The notes: generated from the letters alone by a model not told the origin. DNA of 64,000 bases from Branchiostoma lanceolatum (GCF_035083965.1 NC_089736.1:4281501-4345500); one strand, 5' to 3'; shown: positions 36,729 through 48,127, counted from the first letter of the stretch. Numbers and translations: made by a program.

Positions 36729-39700
36729 CTAGTTGAAGACTAGTGTCCTTGTACTGACGTCACTACGTCCTCTCCTCGCGAGGTTTCGCGTGACCTTGAA
36801 CCTTCTGTCCGGAGACCCGTCCACGTTCAGAAGCGCCCCCTGTGGGGACTTCTGCAGAAGTGCAGCCCTGTTGAACCTCCATCTCATGTCCGGAGACTTG
36901 TTCACGTTCAGCGGCACTCCTTGCGGAGATTTCACGCAGAGAGACGTCCTGTTTTCCGTCCAGCGCATGTCTGGTGTTCCGTTTGCATTTCTGGGGCTTC
37001 CGTCCGGGGACCCGAGCATGCTGTTCCTGTTGACGCGAATGCGCATGTCAGGAGACCCGTCGTGCTTGTTGAGCGGACTATTGGAATACTTCACGCGGTT
37101 TATTTCTCCCGAAGAAAGCCTGGTCGGCGTTGCAAAGGGGACTGAATCTGATGATGACGAAATTGAGCTTGACCTCGAGGAATCTTCCGATAACTTATGG
37201 GAAATACGTGTCCCTCCAATATCAAACGGAATATATTTCTCTCTCCCTGTTCCGTCGTCTTTACACAGGCCATCCACTGCTTCTGAGTCGACAGTTTCAA
37301 TTCTTGGAATCTTTGCCTCCTCTTTGATATCCTTTTCACCATCTTTCTTGATTTTGCTATCGTCAGGTGAGAAGTTTGAGCTTGAAGATGACGACGACGA
37401 GAGTGAAAAGAAAGATAAGAAGGAATAGAAGGAAGAAGACGACGATTTTCTAGAAGACGCCAGGCACGCCTCTTCCTCGGCACAGCCGCTGTCTAAAGAC
37501 TCTGCCTTAACGTCGCCACCTAACGGTTCGTCCATGAACAACATGTCGTTCTCGTCGTTGTCGCTTTCGTCGGAAAGGATGCGTGTTTCTTCTCTTGTGT
37601 TAATTCCAACACAGTGTTCAGGAGCGCGGTCTTCCATGATCGCTGCTTCACTCTTTATATTACTGTCTGCCTTTAGAGGTTCAAACAAGCCCTGTAGTGC
37701 GCGCTTCAGCATGACGTCATCAGTGATGTCGTCATCACTGTTGTCCTCGATAAAGGAAAAGCCTCCTCTACTATCATCCCGTAATGCCTCTGGTGTCTCC
37801 TCTTTCAAGTTTACCATGGAATCTTCCTCATTTTCTAGTTCGCAAGTTGCAGTAGTTGGCTCAGCTCCTTGGTCGTGGTTGCGGCTTTCCGTCGACGTAA
37901 CGTTGACAGATGTTTCGAGGTCATGTTGTTCTAAATGCTCTGCTTTCACAGGACTTAGAGATTCAATGTCGTCGGTGTGACTTGTGGAAGAGTTGTAGGT
38001 TTGTTCATCGCCGCTAGGCTCCGCTTTAACGGCCATGACTTCAGATACAGCCGGCTGTAGGTGTAGCGCGTCGTTATCTGGTTCTGAGGGGACATTTTCG
38101 TCGCCCTTCCTGTACTCGTTTCTCTGTTCATCTTGAGTTGTGTCCGGATCATTTCCGTCTTCATGATCGCGGACGCCGTTTCGGTGATGTCGTCCCACGT
38201 GACACACATTTGCAGTGCCTGGTATTTTGATTGGCTGTTGTATCTGCCTTCCCATTGGTTGAAAGTTTTGCAGAGATGCGATTGGTCGCCACCCTTGGAC
38301 CAATAGCCTTCCACCATGACTGCACTGAGCTGTGTCACGACGCGCGGGATGTTTCACCCCCCTCGGTTTCTTTGCATGTCTCTGCGGTGTCCTTCGAATC
38401 AGCGTCGTCGACACACGCACTAGATGCACACTGTACGCAAGAGTCTTGAAGAGATGTGTGGGAAACTCGCCGACCAATGGGAACAGCGTATCAACGATTG
38501 TTTTGAGCTGAAGCAGAGCTACTGACATGGTCTTTACAAGGGCTACCTCTCCCACTTTGCCAACAACAGTGACGATAGGCTCCAAAACTTGTTGTTTCAC
38601 AACCTTTGGATATCTCAATACAACGTTCACGCCATTGGCCCCGCTTTTCTGTGTCTTACTTTGAACAATACCCGTGACTTTTACGGTTTCCTGCGCTCGA
38701 GAAATTGGAGTTAGTGACGTTTCGTCGCCAGTGGTGACAGCGAACAGATTCGTCGGGGGTTTTCGCATCGTTTCCGTCATTGTTAGTGCCGTTGTCTTCG
38801 GAATGACTGTGCAGTTGTCAGAGGTAGTCGGGTCCATGTGCATTTCTCTGGAATGTCCATTTTTTGGCTGTGAAGTCTTTGTGGCGGCCGTGAAAGATCG
38901 CCACGACTGACTGTGAAACGTGCGATCCTCTACCTTGGTCTGGTTCTCTGTATCAATAGGTGCAACAATGCCTGTCTGTACACGTGACGACTGTGTGGTC
39001 CGGATTGGTACCTGATCAGAAACGTGGCTGACACCCTGTGGCAACTGTGTGTTGAACAGCCATAACGAGTTCTGTTTGATCTCCAAAAGTTCCGTGTACC
39101 GTTGTTTTTGAACGACACTCGGTGCGGAATGGAAAGTGAGCTGAGATTGTTGCGTCAGATCTTCGCACAGATGCTGAGGCAGCTGTTGAAGGTTTGGTAC
39201 ATGATGAATTTGCCAAACGTCGGAAGGTTGGACGTGAATTGTGTTAGTTTTCCAGAGCGTCGATGTTCCTTTTCGTAACCACCATGAACTTGAAACTAAG
39301 TCTCTTGGTGGTACCTTAGAAGCTAGCACCCCCTCCGACTCGACCTGGTATCGTCCATTCAAACTTCTGCAAGAAATCTTCCTTGGAACACAAGTCCTTG
39401 ATCCCGACTTTGCGGCGTATTTCTCATTCTGCGCATGCGTCCTGACCGTTGAGTTCAAGTTCAATGACGTATGATTTTTCCTTGCGTCTCCATGTTGTTT
39501 TTTCTGCTGAAGCAACGCAGCGTTGTCGAAGACCTGGCCGATATTTCGTCTGAACGTACTTGGTTGAAAGCGCACCACAGCGACGCCTACACGTACTGCA
39601 TGTTCTTGGACTTGGTTAATGAGCTTAGCATCGGGAGATGCTATGATAGCTGCATGAGTGCAGTGTTCGCCAAGGGCATAATTTGCGACAAACTTAACTT

Positions 39701-40672
39701 CCTGGATTCGAAGTTCTTTCCTCTTAAGTTGATGACAGTCGATCAGTAGACGTTTTCCTACGGAGACAAAAATCATGAAACATCCTTTGAAAAAATTATT
39801 GTAACCAACCGTAGAATATAATGCAATAACTAATGATAAAAATTCATATTGTTGTATTATTATAGTCAGTAGGTACCCATCTGAGTAATGAGGCTGTTAA
39901 CGTTGTAGCGTGCTCGAGTCACCTCATCGAACACGGGACCCCTATTTTACGTCCCTTCCAAAAGACGGTGCAGCTCCAACAAGGATACCCTTCCCGGATT
40001 CGAACCGGGGTCTAGCCCCCAGTTACCCAACTAATTGGAACCAGGAGGTTCAACTGTGAAGCAATCATTCAGAGAAGTATTAAGATAAGAAAGAAAAGGT
40101 AAAAATTTAGAGGAAACCTACCCGAGGATTTGTCCGTAACCTTGACGTCTATGAGTGTGCTCGGTCCGTTGTGAATGTGTTCCTTCAGCACATCCAGTTT
40201 AAACCTTTTGTTAGGGAAAACCTCCCTCACTTCCTGCTCTATGCTGTCCAACAGCTCCGCCCACGTCATCATGAAGGGCGTGACCTGTAAAGGCATTAAA
40301 AGATAACGTTATACGTATACATTAAGACAGCTCAGATTGGAAGTGTTAGTCAACTAAGTCAACAACAAAATTGTTATTCTAATGCTAACAGCTCTAAAGG
40401 CCTTTTTATTTGAATTTGCTCCCTAATTTCTAGCCTGAGTGACAATCAGGCTAGAAATTAGGGACAAAATTCAATACCTAAAATTCACCCAGATCTATCT
40501 CACATTATTTCCTTGTCCATCTTTTCATTCACAAATTTCACACTTGAGCATTTCAAGATCGATTCAACATATTCCCACAACGTTTCATAGCAACCTTAAA
40601 GGACATTATACTCACCTGAAATCTTGACAAACAACCACCGATTAGAATCACGTACACACTTAAAATAACCAT
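36729..40672 (-). CDS. Unrecognised 1082-residue protein: possible nuclease-fold N-terminus, SUMO-type motif cluster, C-terminal repeats
   Basis: Exons (minus): 40672-40616, 40284-40122, 39757-36729; 57+163+3029 = 3249 nt, exactly 1083 codons, with clean splice sites (CAG|gtgagt; tacag|GTCACG; G|gtagg; gtag|GA). I do not recognise the family. Residues 1-16 are hydrophobic (MVILSVYVILIGGCLS) and may be a signal peptide or anchor. Residues 27-130 look globular: helix, strand TLIDVKV, hairpin strand KRLLIDCH, then RIQEVKFV, strand HAAIIAS, helix, strand VAVVRF. That order resembles a PD-(D/E)XK nuclease fold. Residues about 150-600 are polar with one amphipathic stretch. An acidic region holds a cluster of SUMO-type KxE motifs, then a long Ser run. 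The last 120 residues are four repeats around SPDMR. Exon 3 is intronless for 3 kb, unlike its neighbours. Exon 1 is less certain than exons 2 and 3. Confidence 0.75.
36780..37085 (-). repeat. Coding tandem repeat, four units of about 27 codons (SPDMR repeats)
   Basis: Each unit reads roughly SPxGxPLNxNxSPDMRWxxNRxxLxxK. The SPDMR cores are GSPDMRIRVNR, GTPDMRWTENR, KSPDMRWRFNR and GSPDRRFKVTR. DNA copies are diverged, so the repeat is old or selected at protein level. Every unit offers one or two Ser/Thr-Pro sites with a following Arg. Confidence 0.85.
39868..40058 (-). mobile_element. tRNA-derived SINE, family B (intron 2 of the orphan gene)
   Basis: Reading the minus strand: CCTCCTGGTTCCAATTAGTT, then the B-box-like CCCCGGTTCGAATCCGGG, a GCTGCACC...TTTTGGAAGGGACG body and a GTGAGGTGACTCGAGCACGC-like end. 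Matches the copy at 54125-54308. Confidence 0.7.
40411..40470. repeat. Perfect hairpin, 18-bp arms (intron 1 of the orphan gene)
   Basis: CCCTAATTTCTAGCCTGA (40421-40438) and its exact reverse complement (40446-40463) with a 7-bp loop. Weaker pairing continues outside. Confidence 0.8.
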
Positions 40673-41288
40673 CAAGAGAAGACACAAACGTTTTTGCTGG
40701 ACCTTTCAGCCTAAGTCTTGGTCAGCCGCTGCAGTTCTGGACATGTATCTATTGAGTACGTGTCTTGATTGCTAATGTGTTAACTAGCGCCAGAGCCACC
40801 GCACTCACACCATGTGTACTGCATCATCTAGAGTTTGGGTGTAACATTGCAGCATGTCAGGGGAGGAACGGAAAACTGGCAGGGTGACAAATACAGAGGT
40901 AGGTTTACTTTTGGGATCGGAGATCGTCGGATTGAGTAGCATATATATGAGTCATATGCGCAAGGGACCGAGTATACAGCATTGGATTGTATTTTAATAC
41001 AAATACAAATATCCGAATATCTTCTTCGATTCAGCGGGGCATGTTCTTATCTTGGCCTCCTGACTTCCATTTCCGCCCCCCCCCCTGCCAGCCGATCCGT
41101 AACCGCCCATCAACATGATGTCACCCCTACACCAGATGGTAAAACGTTACACCAAAAACCACCGGATACAACTTTCCAGTCTGAAAGACTTATCATGTAT
41201 TAAGTGTTGTATTTACATTAGAAAGTACATCAGTTGTGATACAATCGTCCCAAGTTTTTATCGAAAGATAATCCGTCGTGACATTGAC

Positions 41289-41464
41289 TAACATAATTCC
41301 ACCAGGGTACATGATTCCGCCGCCTTGAAAATATACAACCCAACGTCCCCCAGTATAATTCACACCTGTGTATCTAAACTATGCATACCTTAATTGGGGG
41401 TGCTGCACTAGAGATCTCTCAAAGACCCCGTGGTGGATTTATGTAACTCGGGGGATTAATGTTA
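41289..41464. mobile_element. MITE, CCGCCACTTT family, copy 3 (inverted)
   Basis: Starts TAACATAATTCCACCAGGGT and ends GTGGTGGATTTATGTAAC...ATGTTA. The interior (AACCCAACGTCCCCCAGTAT, TAAACTATGCATACCT, GCACTAGAGATCTCTCAAA) is the reverse complement of copy 1. Confidence 0.75.
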
Positions 41465-44400
41465 ATGGAGATTATATCCTCTTCGAGTGATCATGAATTT
41501 GTCAATCAAAAACCTAAGGGGAAGAAACCTTACATCCCGGATATCTGACAGCTCGCTCAAGTGATTGACAGCATTACTCGATGGAATTGAACGTTGGCTC
41601 CATACCCCTGGTGGATTACATTGGAAGATGCACAAGAATTGCCCCATACTTTTTTCTCAATGCGTATTTGATTGGCAATTTTAGATCAATCAAACGTACT
41701 TACAGTTAGCTTAGTTTTGGAGGTTCGCTATAGGAGTTTGCGTATTCCCTATAACGGGCCCCATTTTCCTTTTAACGTTACTTCAAAGAAGTGAGTGGCT
41801 TTTTGGTCAACTTCCCATTCTTTGTTGATCGTGGCGACTACTGTAGTATACGCTGCGTAGCGACGGTTTTAGTCAAGAGGACGTTTAAGACTTTGGACAC
41901 TTAAGCCTCTTCGGCTCTTGTACAATACAGCCCTTTACCGTCTAACGGCAAATGTCTAGAGGCCATTTGTTTATCTTTCTCTCTTAATGAAGATATATTT
42001 ATAGAAGTCAAAAGCAAACTGTTCACACTGTGCAAATAGCGCAATTTTCGGCGCACTTTCAAACGACTAAATGCCCACCAGAACTAACGTCGTAACGTTG
42101 TATATTACGCAGTGGTTTTGAATAATTACCCACATAACTGTACCAAATTGGTCGTTAGGGGCTGTGGCAGTCGTGTAATTGTGATGTTATGACTGTTAAA
42201 ATTACAGTTTTGTTTATCCTATAGCTAGTTTTGTCACATTGTGGCCTACTTTTTACAGAAGCACAGTTGGAACGTTCTTAGTAGTCAAACGTCAGTCTGG
42301 CAGTCAGTAACACAAATTTGGAACTGTATTATATGCAGACTTAGCTACGACACATTTCTCTTCAGTGCTCAGACTTGTGACCTGAAAAAAACGCGGTTTG
42401 TTGTGTTCCCACAAGGGACATGACCCGAATAAGCACTGCCACAGTACCGTGCTGTATCTGGTTTACACAAAAATGTCATCAACTCGGGGAAAGCTCAACA
42501 GTCAACAGTGCTTCACTGGCAAACTCTGCCAAATGTACAGCAGTGCAGACGACATTATTTTGCATACATGACTGCCTCTGCTCTAACTATGGCCAAACAC
42601 GAAGCATTCAAGTCACTGGCAAAATATACCCCCTTCAGACTGCAACACGATAATGTAGAAAATTACAGGTATAAACACGTTGCCTTACCTTGGCAACACT
42701 TTACTAGGGTGCACTGAAGTCTCTAGGATGATACCGACTTGGAGACAACCTTGACTTTGTAGATCGAAGTGGCACACCCATCTTTTGCAAACTGTCAGGG
42801 CACAAAAACACAACAGGAACCAACGTCTTGACCTGTTTGCCTTTTCAGTGACTTCCGTATGTTCGCTCAGACCCTTGGCATGTGGACCATACCAAACTTG
42901 TTCCTCCTAAACATAGTATTAATTCATCAACCTATACATATACTAGAATCACTTTAGATGAAACCATCTCTTTTGTGTATATTCTAAACGACTGAGTTCA
43001 CAAATTGATGCGTGTTATGGTGATATCTGATCTGTTCTATAAAGGAATTCCCTACGTATGAAGTGGGCTATTCCAACATGAGGCAATGCCCGAGAGGAAC
43101 CGCCTTTCCACGTTGGAAGCGGTGATGTCATCCCTGCGCTAGATCTAAGCCGTGCGTTAGAGTGAGATGTGATGTAACGTTAGCTGTGGTTGGTATCGGG
43201 GATATGAAAGACTCAAATACGCGGGAAAATCCGTTAGTGACGAAGTCAGGATGACGAGGGGTTTAGATAGAACGTTTTTAGTTGGACTGTGTCGTAACAA
43301 AATATTGGGAAGTGAACGCATTGTACCCAGGTAGCAAAGTAAGGCTAGCATAGGAGAACTGGGGCATCTTGATGTAGAAAGGGCGGGGATATAATATGCA
43401 GCAAGTGATTGTTATCTATCTTGATTTCAAAAATAAAGAATAATGGCAAATTCTTATTTCTAAACACCTGTAGTCAATATTTTTCTTCTTCTTCTCTTTT
43501 TCATCCTATTCAATATTAGGCAATACAATATCGGGCATTCAATGCGATTTTTAAATTCTTGGTGGCTTTTGCGCTTTTCTTGGTTTCTGTGGTTTCTTGC
43601 AGTCATTTCTTTTTATTTCTATAGTGAAGACAGAGATGGTCATATAACTTGTGCATTTATTTACCGTTCTTATCATGTGTGGTTTAATCGTTGAATAAAT
43701 GAACACTTCTTACTTCTTATATATGCCTGATAACCCCTTTCTTCACCATATGCATCATCACTATATCGGTCTGTATCCGCCAGGACCAAGCTATCACATA
43801 TTCCCCTCCACATAGCCCAGTCGCTTTCGCTGATTCAACTTCCAGTGTCGACATAAACACTTAAGGGTTGCAAAGTCAACAGCGCTCCCTACCTGCTGTG
43901 ATTATATCTGCAGCAGAATGACGTTTGACATTCTTAGTTAGTTACTCTCCGAGCAGAATGTGTTGGGGAAAATTATGACTTGGAGAGTAAGTCAATTTGA
44001 CATTTGATGCCACTGTTAAACAGCCTTCGATAAAGCAACTCTAACTAACCATACAGCCTCCTACATTTATACAATTACCAAGAAGCGAGATGAAGTCGAA
44101 AGTACTAGAGTATACCACTAAATGTTTATATATGCACATAAATATGTATATGGTTGTTTTATTAACACGTGACCTGTGCTTAGCCCAGTGGGGCAAAATG
44201 TACAATAAAGGTTTTCATTCATTGTTATTTCAACCTGCCATGTAGAAACTTCTCACTCAGATTGCTTTGGCTCCTTTAACACACAACCAAGTTAAGTGTG
44301 ACACAGAAAGTACTTAGGGTCTGTTTTCAGGTGTGAAGTGAGGAGAATCGTGCTCCGCAGGTGTAACACCCGACGCTCCTGTTTCTTTGACCCCCTGTCC

Positions 44401-44639
44401 GCTCCGCATGACTGTATCTGTACGTGACATTTCGTGGATGGTTCCCCGTCCAATCTCCACTCAAGCTCTACATAAATCCTGCAGCCAGAACAAAGCAGAG
44501 ATTATAATCTGTACACTTTTAAATTTGTTGTTCTCAAGTCAACTCACGTATTCACTCAATTATCTTCTCACATGTCAACGGCACAATCTAGATATGTCTT
44601 CGAGATCACTTTAGCGTTTGGGAACTCCTGTCCTCTTAT

Positions 44640-44668
44640 TTTCTCTTCCCTCTTTCCGTCATTTTTTT

Positions 44669-44712
<44 letters not shown>

Positions 44713-45380
44713 TTTCTTTTCTTTTCTTCTCCCTTGTTTTCTTCCCTTCTCTTGTGTGATATTTCAATCATCCCCCACCTTCTTATACTCTACAAACAAG
44801 CCCAATAACACTAGATAGTATCGAAGTAAAGCAAAAACATCTTTTTTGCTTTTTTTGGAGACTATTAAGTTTTTAAGGGCTTGTTTGTAAACAATTACAC
44901 TTTTTAAGTTTCCTCTTCCCTCCTTTTTTCTCACTTTCTTTCCTTCTCTTGTCTGATATTTCAATTCTCCCCCCCCCCCCCCGCACCCTTTAAACGTTGA
45001 CCTTCGGAATGTTTGCTTTGTTGCTATACCATTTAGTGTTTAAGGGCTTGTTTGTATATATCTAAAATCTATTTCTTTCCTTTCTCTTTCCCTCCTTTTT
45101 TCTCTCATATTTCATTCATCATGCCCAAGCCCTCTCATCCCCCCCAACAAACGTTCCTTATCTTTCCTTTGTATTGATACTATTTGTTGTTTTAAGGCTT
45201 GTTTGTAAACATTTAACGTTACACTTATATTTACTTTCTTCTTCCCTGCTTTTTTCTTTCTTTCATTCTCTTCTTCGTTGATGTTTCAATCCTTCCCTCA
45301 CCCCCCACGCTCTACAAATGCTCCTTATCTCTGCTTTGTTGCGACACCATTTACTGTTTAAGGGCTTGTCAACATTTGCA
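44640..45380 (+). repeat. Tandem array, about 160-bp units, with (TC)n microsatellite
   Basis: The anchor TTTAAGGGCTTGTTTGTAAAC recurs near 44873, 45040, 45190 and (shortened) 45358, giving spacings of about 167, 152 and 166 bp. Each unit then has a pyrimidine-rich tract and an ATTTCA(A/T)TC...CCCCC block with CTCTACAAA-type sequence. A (TC)n run lies at 44671-44708 and a C run at about 44970-44983. Confidence 0.75.
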
Positions 45381-46102
45381 CGCCAAAACAATGACACGGC
45401 ACAGGATCTAGACACATCAAAAGGCAAAAGGTTGAAAACATTCTGTCCTTCAAAAGTCACGATTTTGTTGAGTCATGATCAACGTATCACACGCTCATCT
45501 TCTTCCGCGTACCGTTCGCGCATGCTCAGTAATATTTCCTGTTTAATTAGAAAAACCACGTCCCGAAATATCGACCACATCCTTTGGGCGATTCCATTCC
45601 AAAATAGGGTTTTGCCCTTTTTTCTAATTTCTTTACGGCGACTCAAATTGTACCCAAACGTAACAAGCAACCAAAACAGTGTAAATAGGGTACAAAAACC
45701 GTCTGTAAAGTTTTCCTGGCCGTCTCTAAAACGATTTTTAGTTATATAGTATGCAGGAAATAATCGCACGTTGTTTGAAGCATGACGTGAAACCCAGTAG
45801 CCCTCCTATGTACATTTCGTGACACCCGACACGCTTGTTGTAAAGACAATCCCCCCAGCAGCGCAACACTTAATACAGCCTCTCCACGCAAAATAAACCC
45901 GCCGGACATTCTTCTAACCACGTCGCAGACTTCAACAACCATTTCCGAACCAGCAGCCTTCCTTAGCGACCGAGAAGGAGAACGAACAATGTCGTCCAAC
46001 AATGACTGTGGTCTGTTTGGGAGCGACCTTTGGAATAGTCGGACGTGAGAATACGTAGCGCAGGTAAAGTTTGCTTTAACCTGGGGGGTACAGGTGCCTT
46101 CA

Positions 46103-46274
46103 CAGCGGTCATATATAAAACTCTGCCAGCGGTCAGGTTTCGTCGTGTGGCTTCTGTGCTCCCTACCTCAGTCAAACCTTACAGTATTGTTGTATAGAAG
46201 TGTTTAGTTGTTGTGAATTGAATAAGGCTTGTTTGCAAAAGAGCGTTGGACGTCCTACTCAGCAAGTTTCCTAG
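46103..46274 (+). promoter_or_regulatory. TATA promoter with candidate non-coding first exon
   Basis: TATATAAAA at 46112-46120 lies between two direct copies of CAGCGGTCA (46103-46111 and 46128-46136). A transcript starting about 30 bp downstream would reach a consensus donor CTAG|gtaagt at 46274 without a good ATG, so the exon would be 5' UTR. The next downstream acceptor that fits is 51329, before the Ig gene. The link is inferred. Confidence 0.4.
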
Positions 46275-46753
46275 GTAAGTACAGCCTTACACCAACGTTT
46301 GGGTACTAAAATACAGTCATTTTTGACCAGCTGTCTTCTTAACCGAACGTTGTAGTTTTGCAAACGTTTTAGCAGGCTGAAATTATGTCAATGATTAATC
46401 GAAGCTAGGGTTTTTCTTCCTTGTTGTCTATATGTCTTTGACGCCCAACTTATAGCGTAAATTGACATCTTGGTTTACGACTTCCTGAACACTGATTTGT
46501 GAGGCTAATTCTGAGTTGAAGTCAACTTTCGTCAAATCTTGTTGCTGAACAGATGTGAAAAGAATAATCAACAGTACCAACTGGTAACATAAGGTTGAGA
46601 ACGTTAGCAGTACTGTAAATATAGGAACGCTGAACGGAATGCTTAGCACAGAGAGAACCATGGTATGGCTGGCTGGCTGATTTTCCGATTAGCTATACGG
46701 TTAAACAGAGACGTCACTAACCGTAGAGTTGCTTTCTTTACTTTTCCATTAAG

Positions 46754-46980
46754 GCCACAGCAAGTACATTTTTTGGATGACATGCTCTGCAGACTCCAAA
46801 TTTAATGCGAGAGGGCGTATAATATCAAGGGGGGGGGGGGGTAAAAAAAGGCTAAAGTTTCAAACTAGACACCATGAACGTTGTAGAAGAATTGAAGCGA
46901 CAAAACATGGTGTCACAGCTAACAAGTCTTTTATCCTTGTAGTTAAGAAGTTACTCAAAGTGACGCTAGTGTGGTAGACT
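46754..46980 (+). repeat. Dispersed repeat R1, copy 1
   Basis: GGCCACAGCAAGTACATTTT, GGATGACATGCTCTGCAGAC, TCCAAATTTAATGCGAGAGG and a C(A/T)AG...CTAGTGT end align in order with 52113-52345. The first part also aligns with 55225-55370. Confidence 0.7.
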
Positions 46981-47191
46981 GGTATCAGCTGTTACCAAGT
47001 TGATAATTTTCCGTCCAGAATCCCTGACACTTTGGCCAAAATTACCGCCCATAGCTAAAGTAGGATATACGCACTGACGATTTACGATCTTGTAGTCAGA
47101 GATCGAAGAAAACTTGGAAGGGTAGACATTTGTAGCGTCAGTAAAACATAAATTACTAGCAAACGCCATGGAGGGCTGGTTATCTTAACCT

Positions 47192-47268
47192 TTAGCACAC
47201 CGAAGTAGCCGTTTGGCATCCAATTCCCTATTGGTTATGTGGTTAGGCAGTAGGGAAAGGGTTAAGGT
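47192..47268 (+). repeat. Short interspersed repeat, GCAGCAGGGAGAAGGTTAA family, copy 3
   Basis: GCCGTTTGGCATCCAATTCC, CTATTGGTTATGTGGTTAGG and CAGTAGGGAAAGGGTTAAGG match the copy at 232-300 closely. Confidence 0.7.
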
Positions 47269-48127
47269 TGATTAAAACTAAGTCGAAATCTTGTATTCTA
47301 TCTTCTGGAGAAGCTTGCGACCCGTGACGTTGTACTGGAGGTAGCCATGAAATAATGGTGGGGAGGGGGGCACCTGTGTGGCGTGACCTTGGCCTTTGGA
47401 TGTGATTATAACAGATGAAATGTTTAATTGCATGCGTTTGCTCTAACAGGTATCAGCTATAGCGAACATTGTTTAGTCATGATGCGTTTATAATCTTGCA
47501 CTTGAATTTGAGGCTGACATACTGTAAATACAACTTCTTCTTACCCACATGATTGAAAAAAAGACAGCTAAAACACTTATTTCAACTGTTCTGTTTTTGT
47601 TAAGAAAGGACGAAAGAAGTACTGAATGACCTATAACTTGTACATGTCTTACCATACTGCAGGCAAACAGGGACTATCAACGTATTCTAAATGTTTTGCA
47701 TTTTTTCCTCTCAGGCCCGCGGGCTATGCTTAACACACTTGTAACTCCAAACTCAGCATACCTTAGAGAGTCGGACTACTGAGTACCCCCTCAGCTTTCT
47801 AAGAGAGGGAGGGCCGGGTATTTCATTGGAAAAACTGTTCAGACATCACCCATATGCTGATTCACAGTGTCAACTGAAAGGTCAAACTTTTATTGGTAGC
47901 TTTTATCAGTAATAGCTGAATGTTTAGAACAACTTGCGGTGCCGGGGATTGTGTTTTGAACGATGCGGGGCGAGTAAATGGGGATTTCATACAAGTGTGT
48001 AAGCAGGACTTTGAACCCACGTGGGGTGTCCCTGGCGCGTTGTCATAGCGACGGAGTCGTTCGATTGAACGGGAGATATTTCTGTTGACCCCATGACCCG
48101 ACTGTCAGATTTAGGAACAGCGCAAAT

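Larger units (their letters stand above)
40673..46102. other. Gene-poor intergenic region
   Basis: No supported exon. An AP-1-type TGAGTCA lies at 40948-40954 inside a TATATATGAGTCATATG context, about 280 bp upstream of the orphan gene start, and could be part of its promoter. Contents otherwise: one MITE (41289-41464), a LINE-like tail near 44160-44225 (ACAATAAAGGTTTTCATTC), and a pyrimidine-rich tandem array (44640-45380). Confidence 0.5.

Noticed and set aside
36733..37428. 231-codon plus-strand frame opposite the orphan gene
   Set aside because: It is the antisense shadow of the repeat- and Ser-rich C-terminus of the orphan gene, which has the supported exon structure.
40855..40899. Plus-strand ATG with 15 codons and a gtaggt donor, divergent to the orphan gene
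   Set aside because: No downstream plus-strand exon could be found to splice to within the next 10 kb; too short to support.
45479..46002. Two overlapping minus-strand frames (about 90 codons each)
   Set aside because: No recognisable domain, no splice signals that extend them, and located in repeat-rich DNA. Treated as chance frames.
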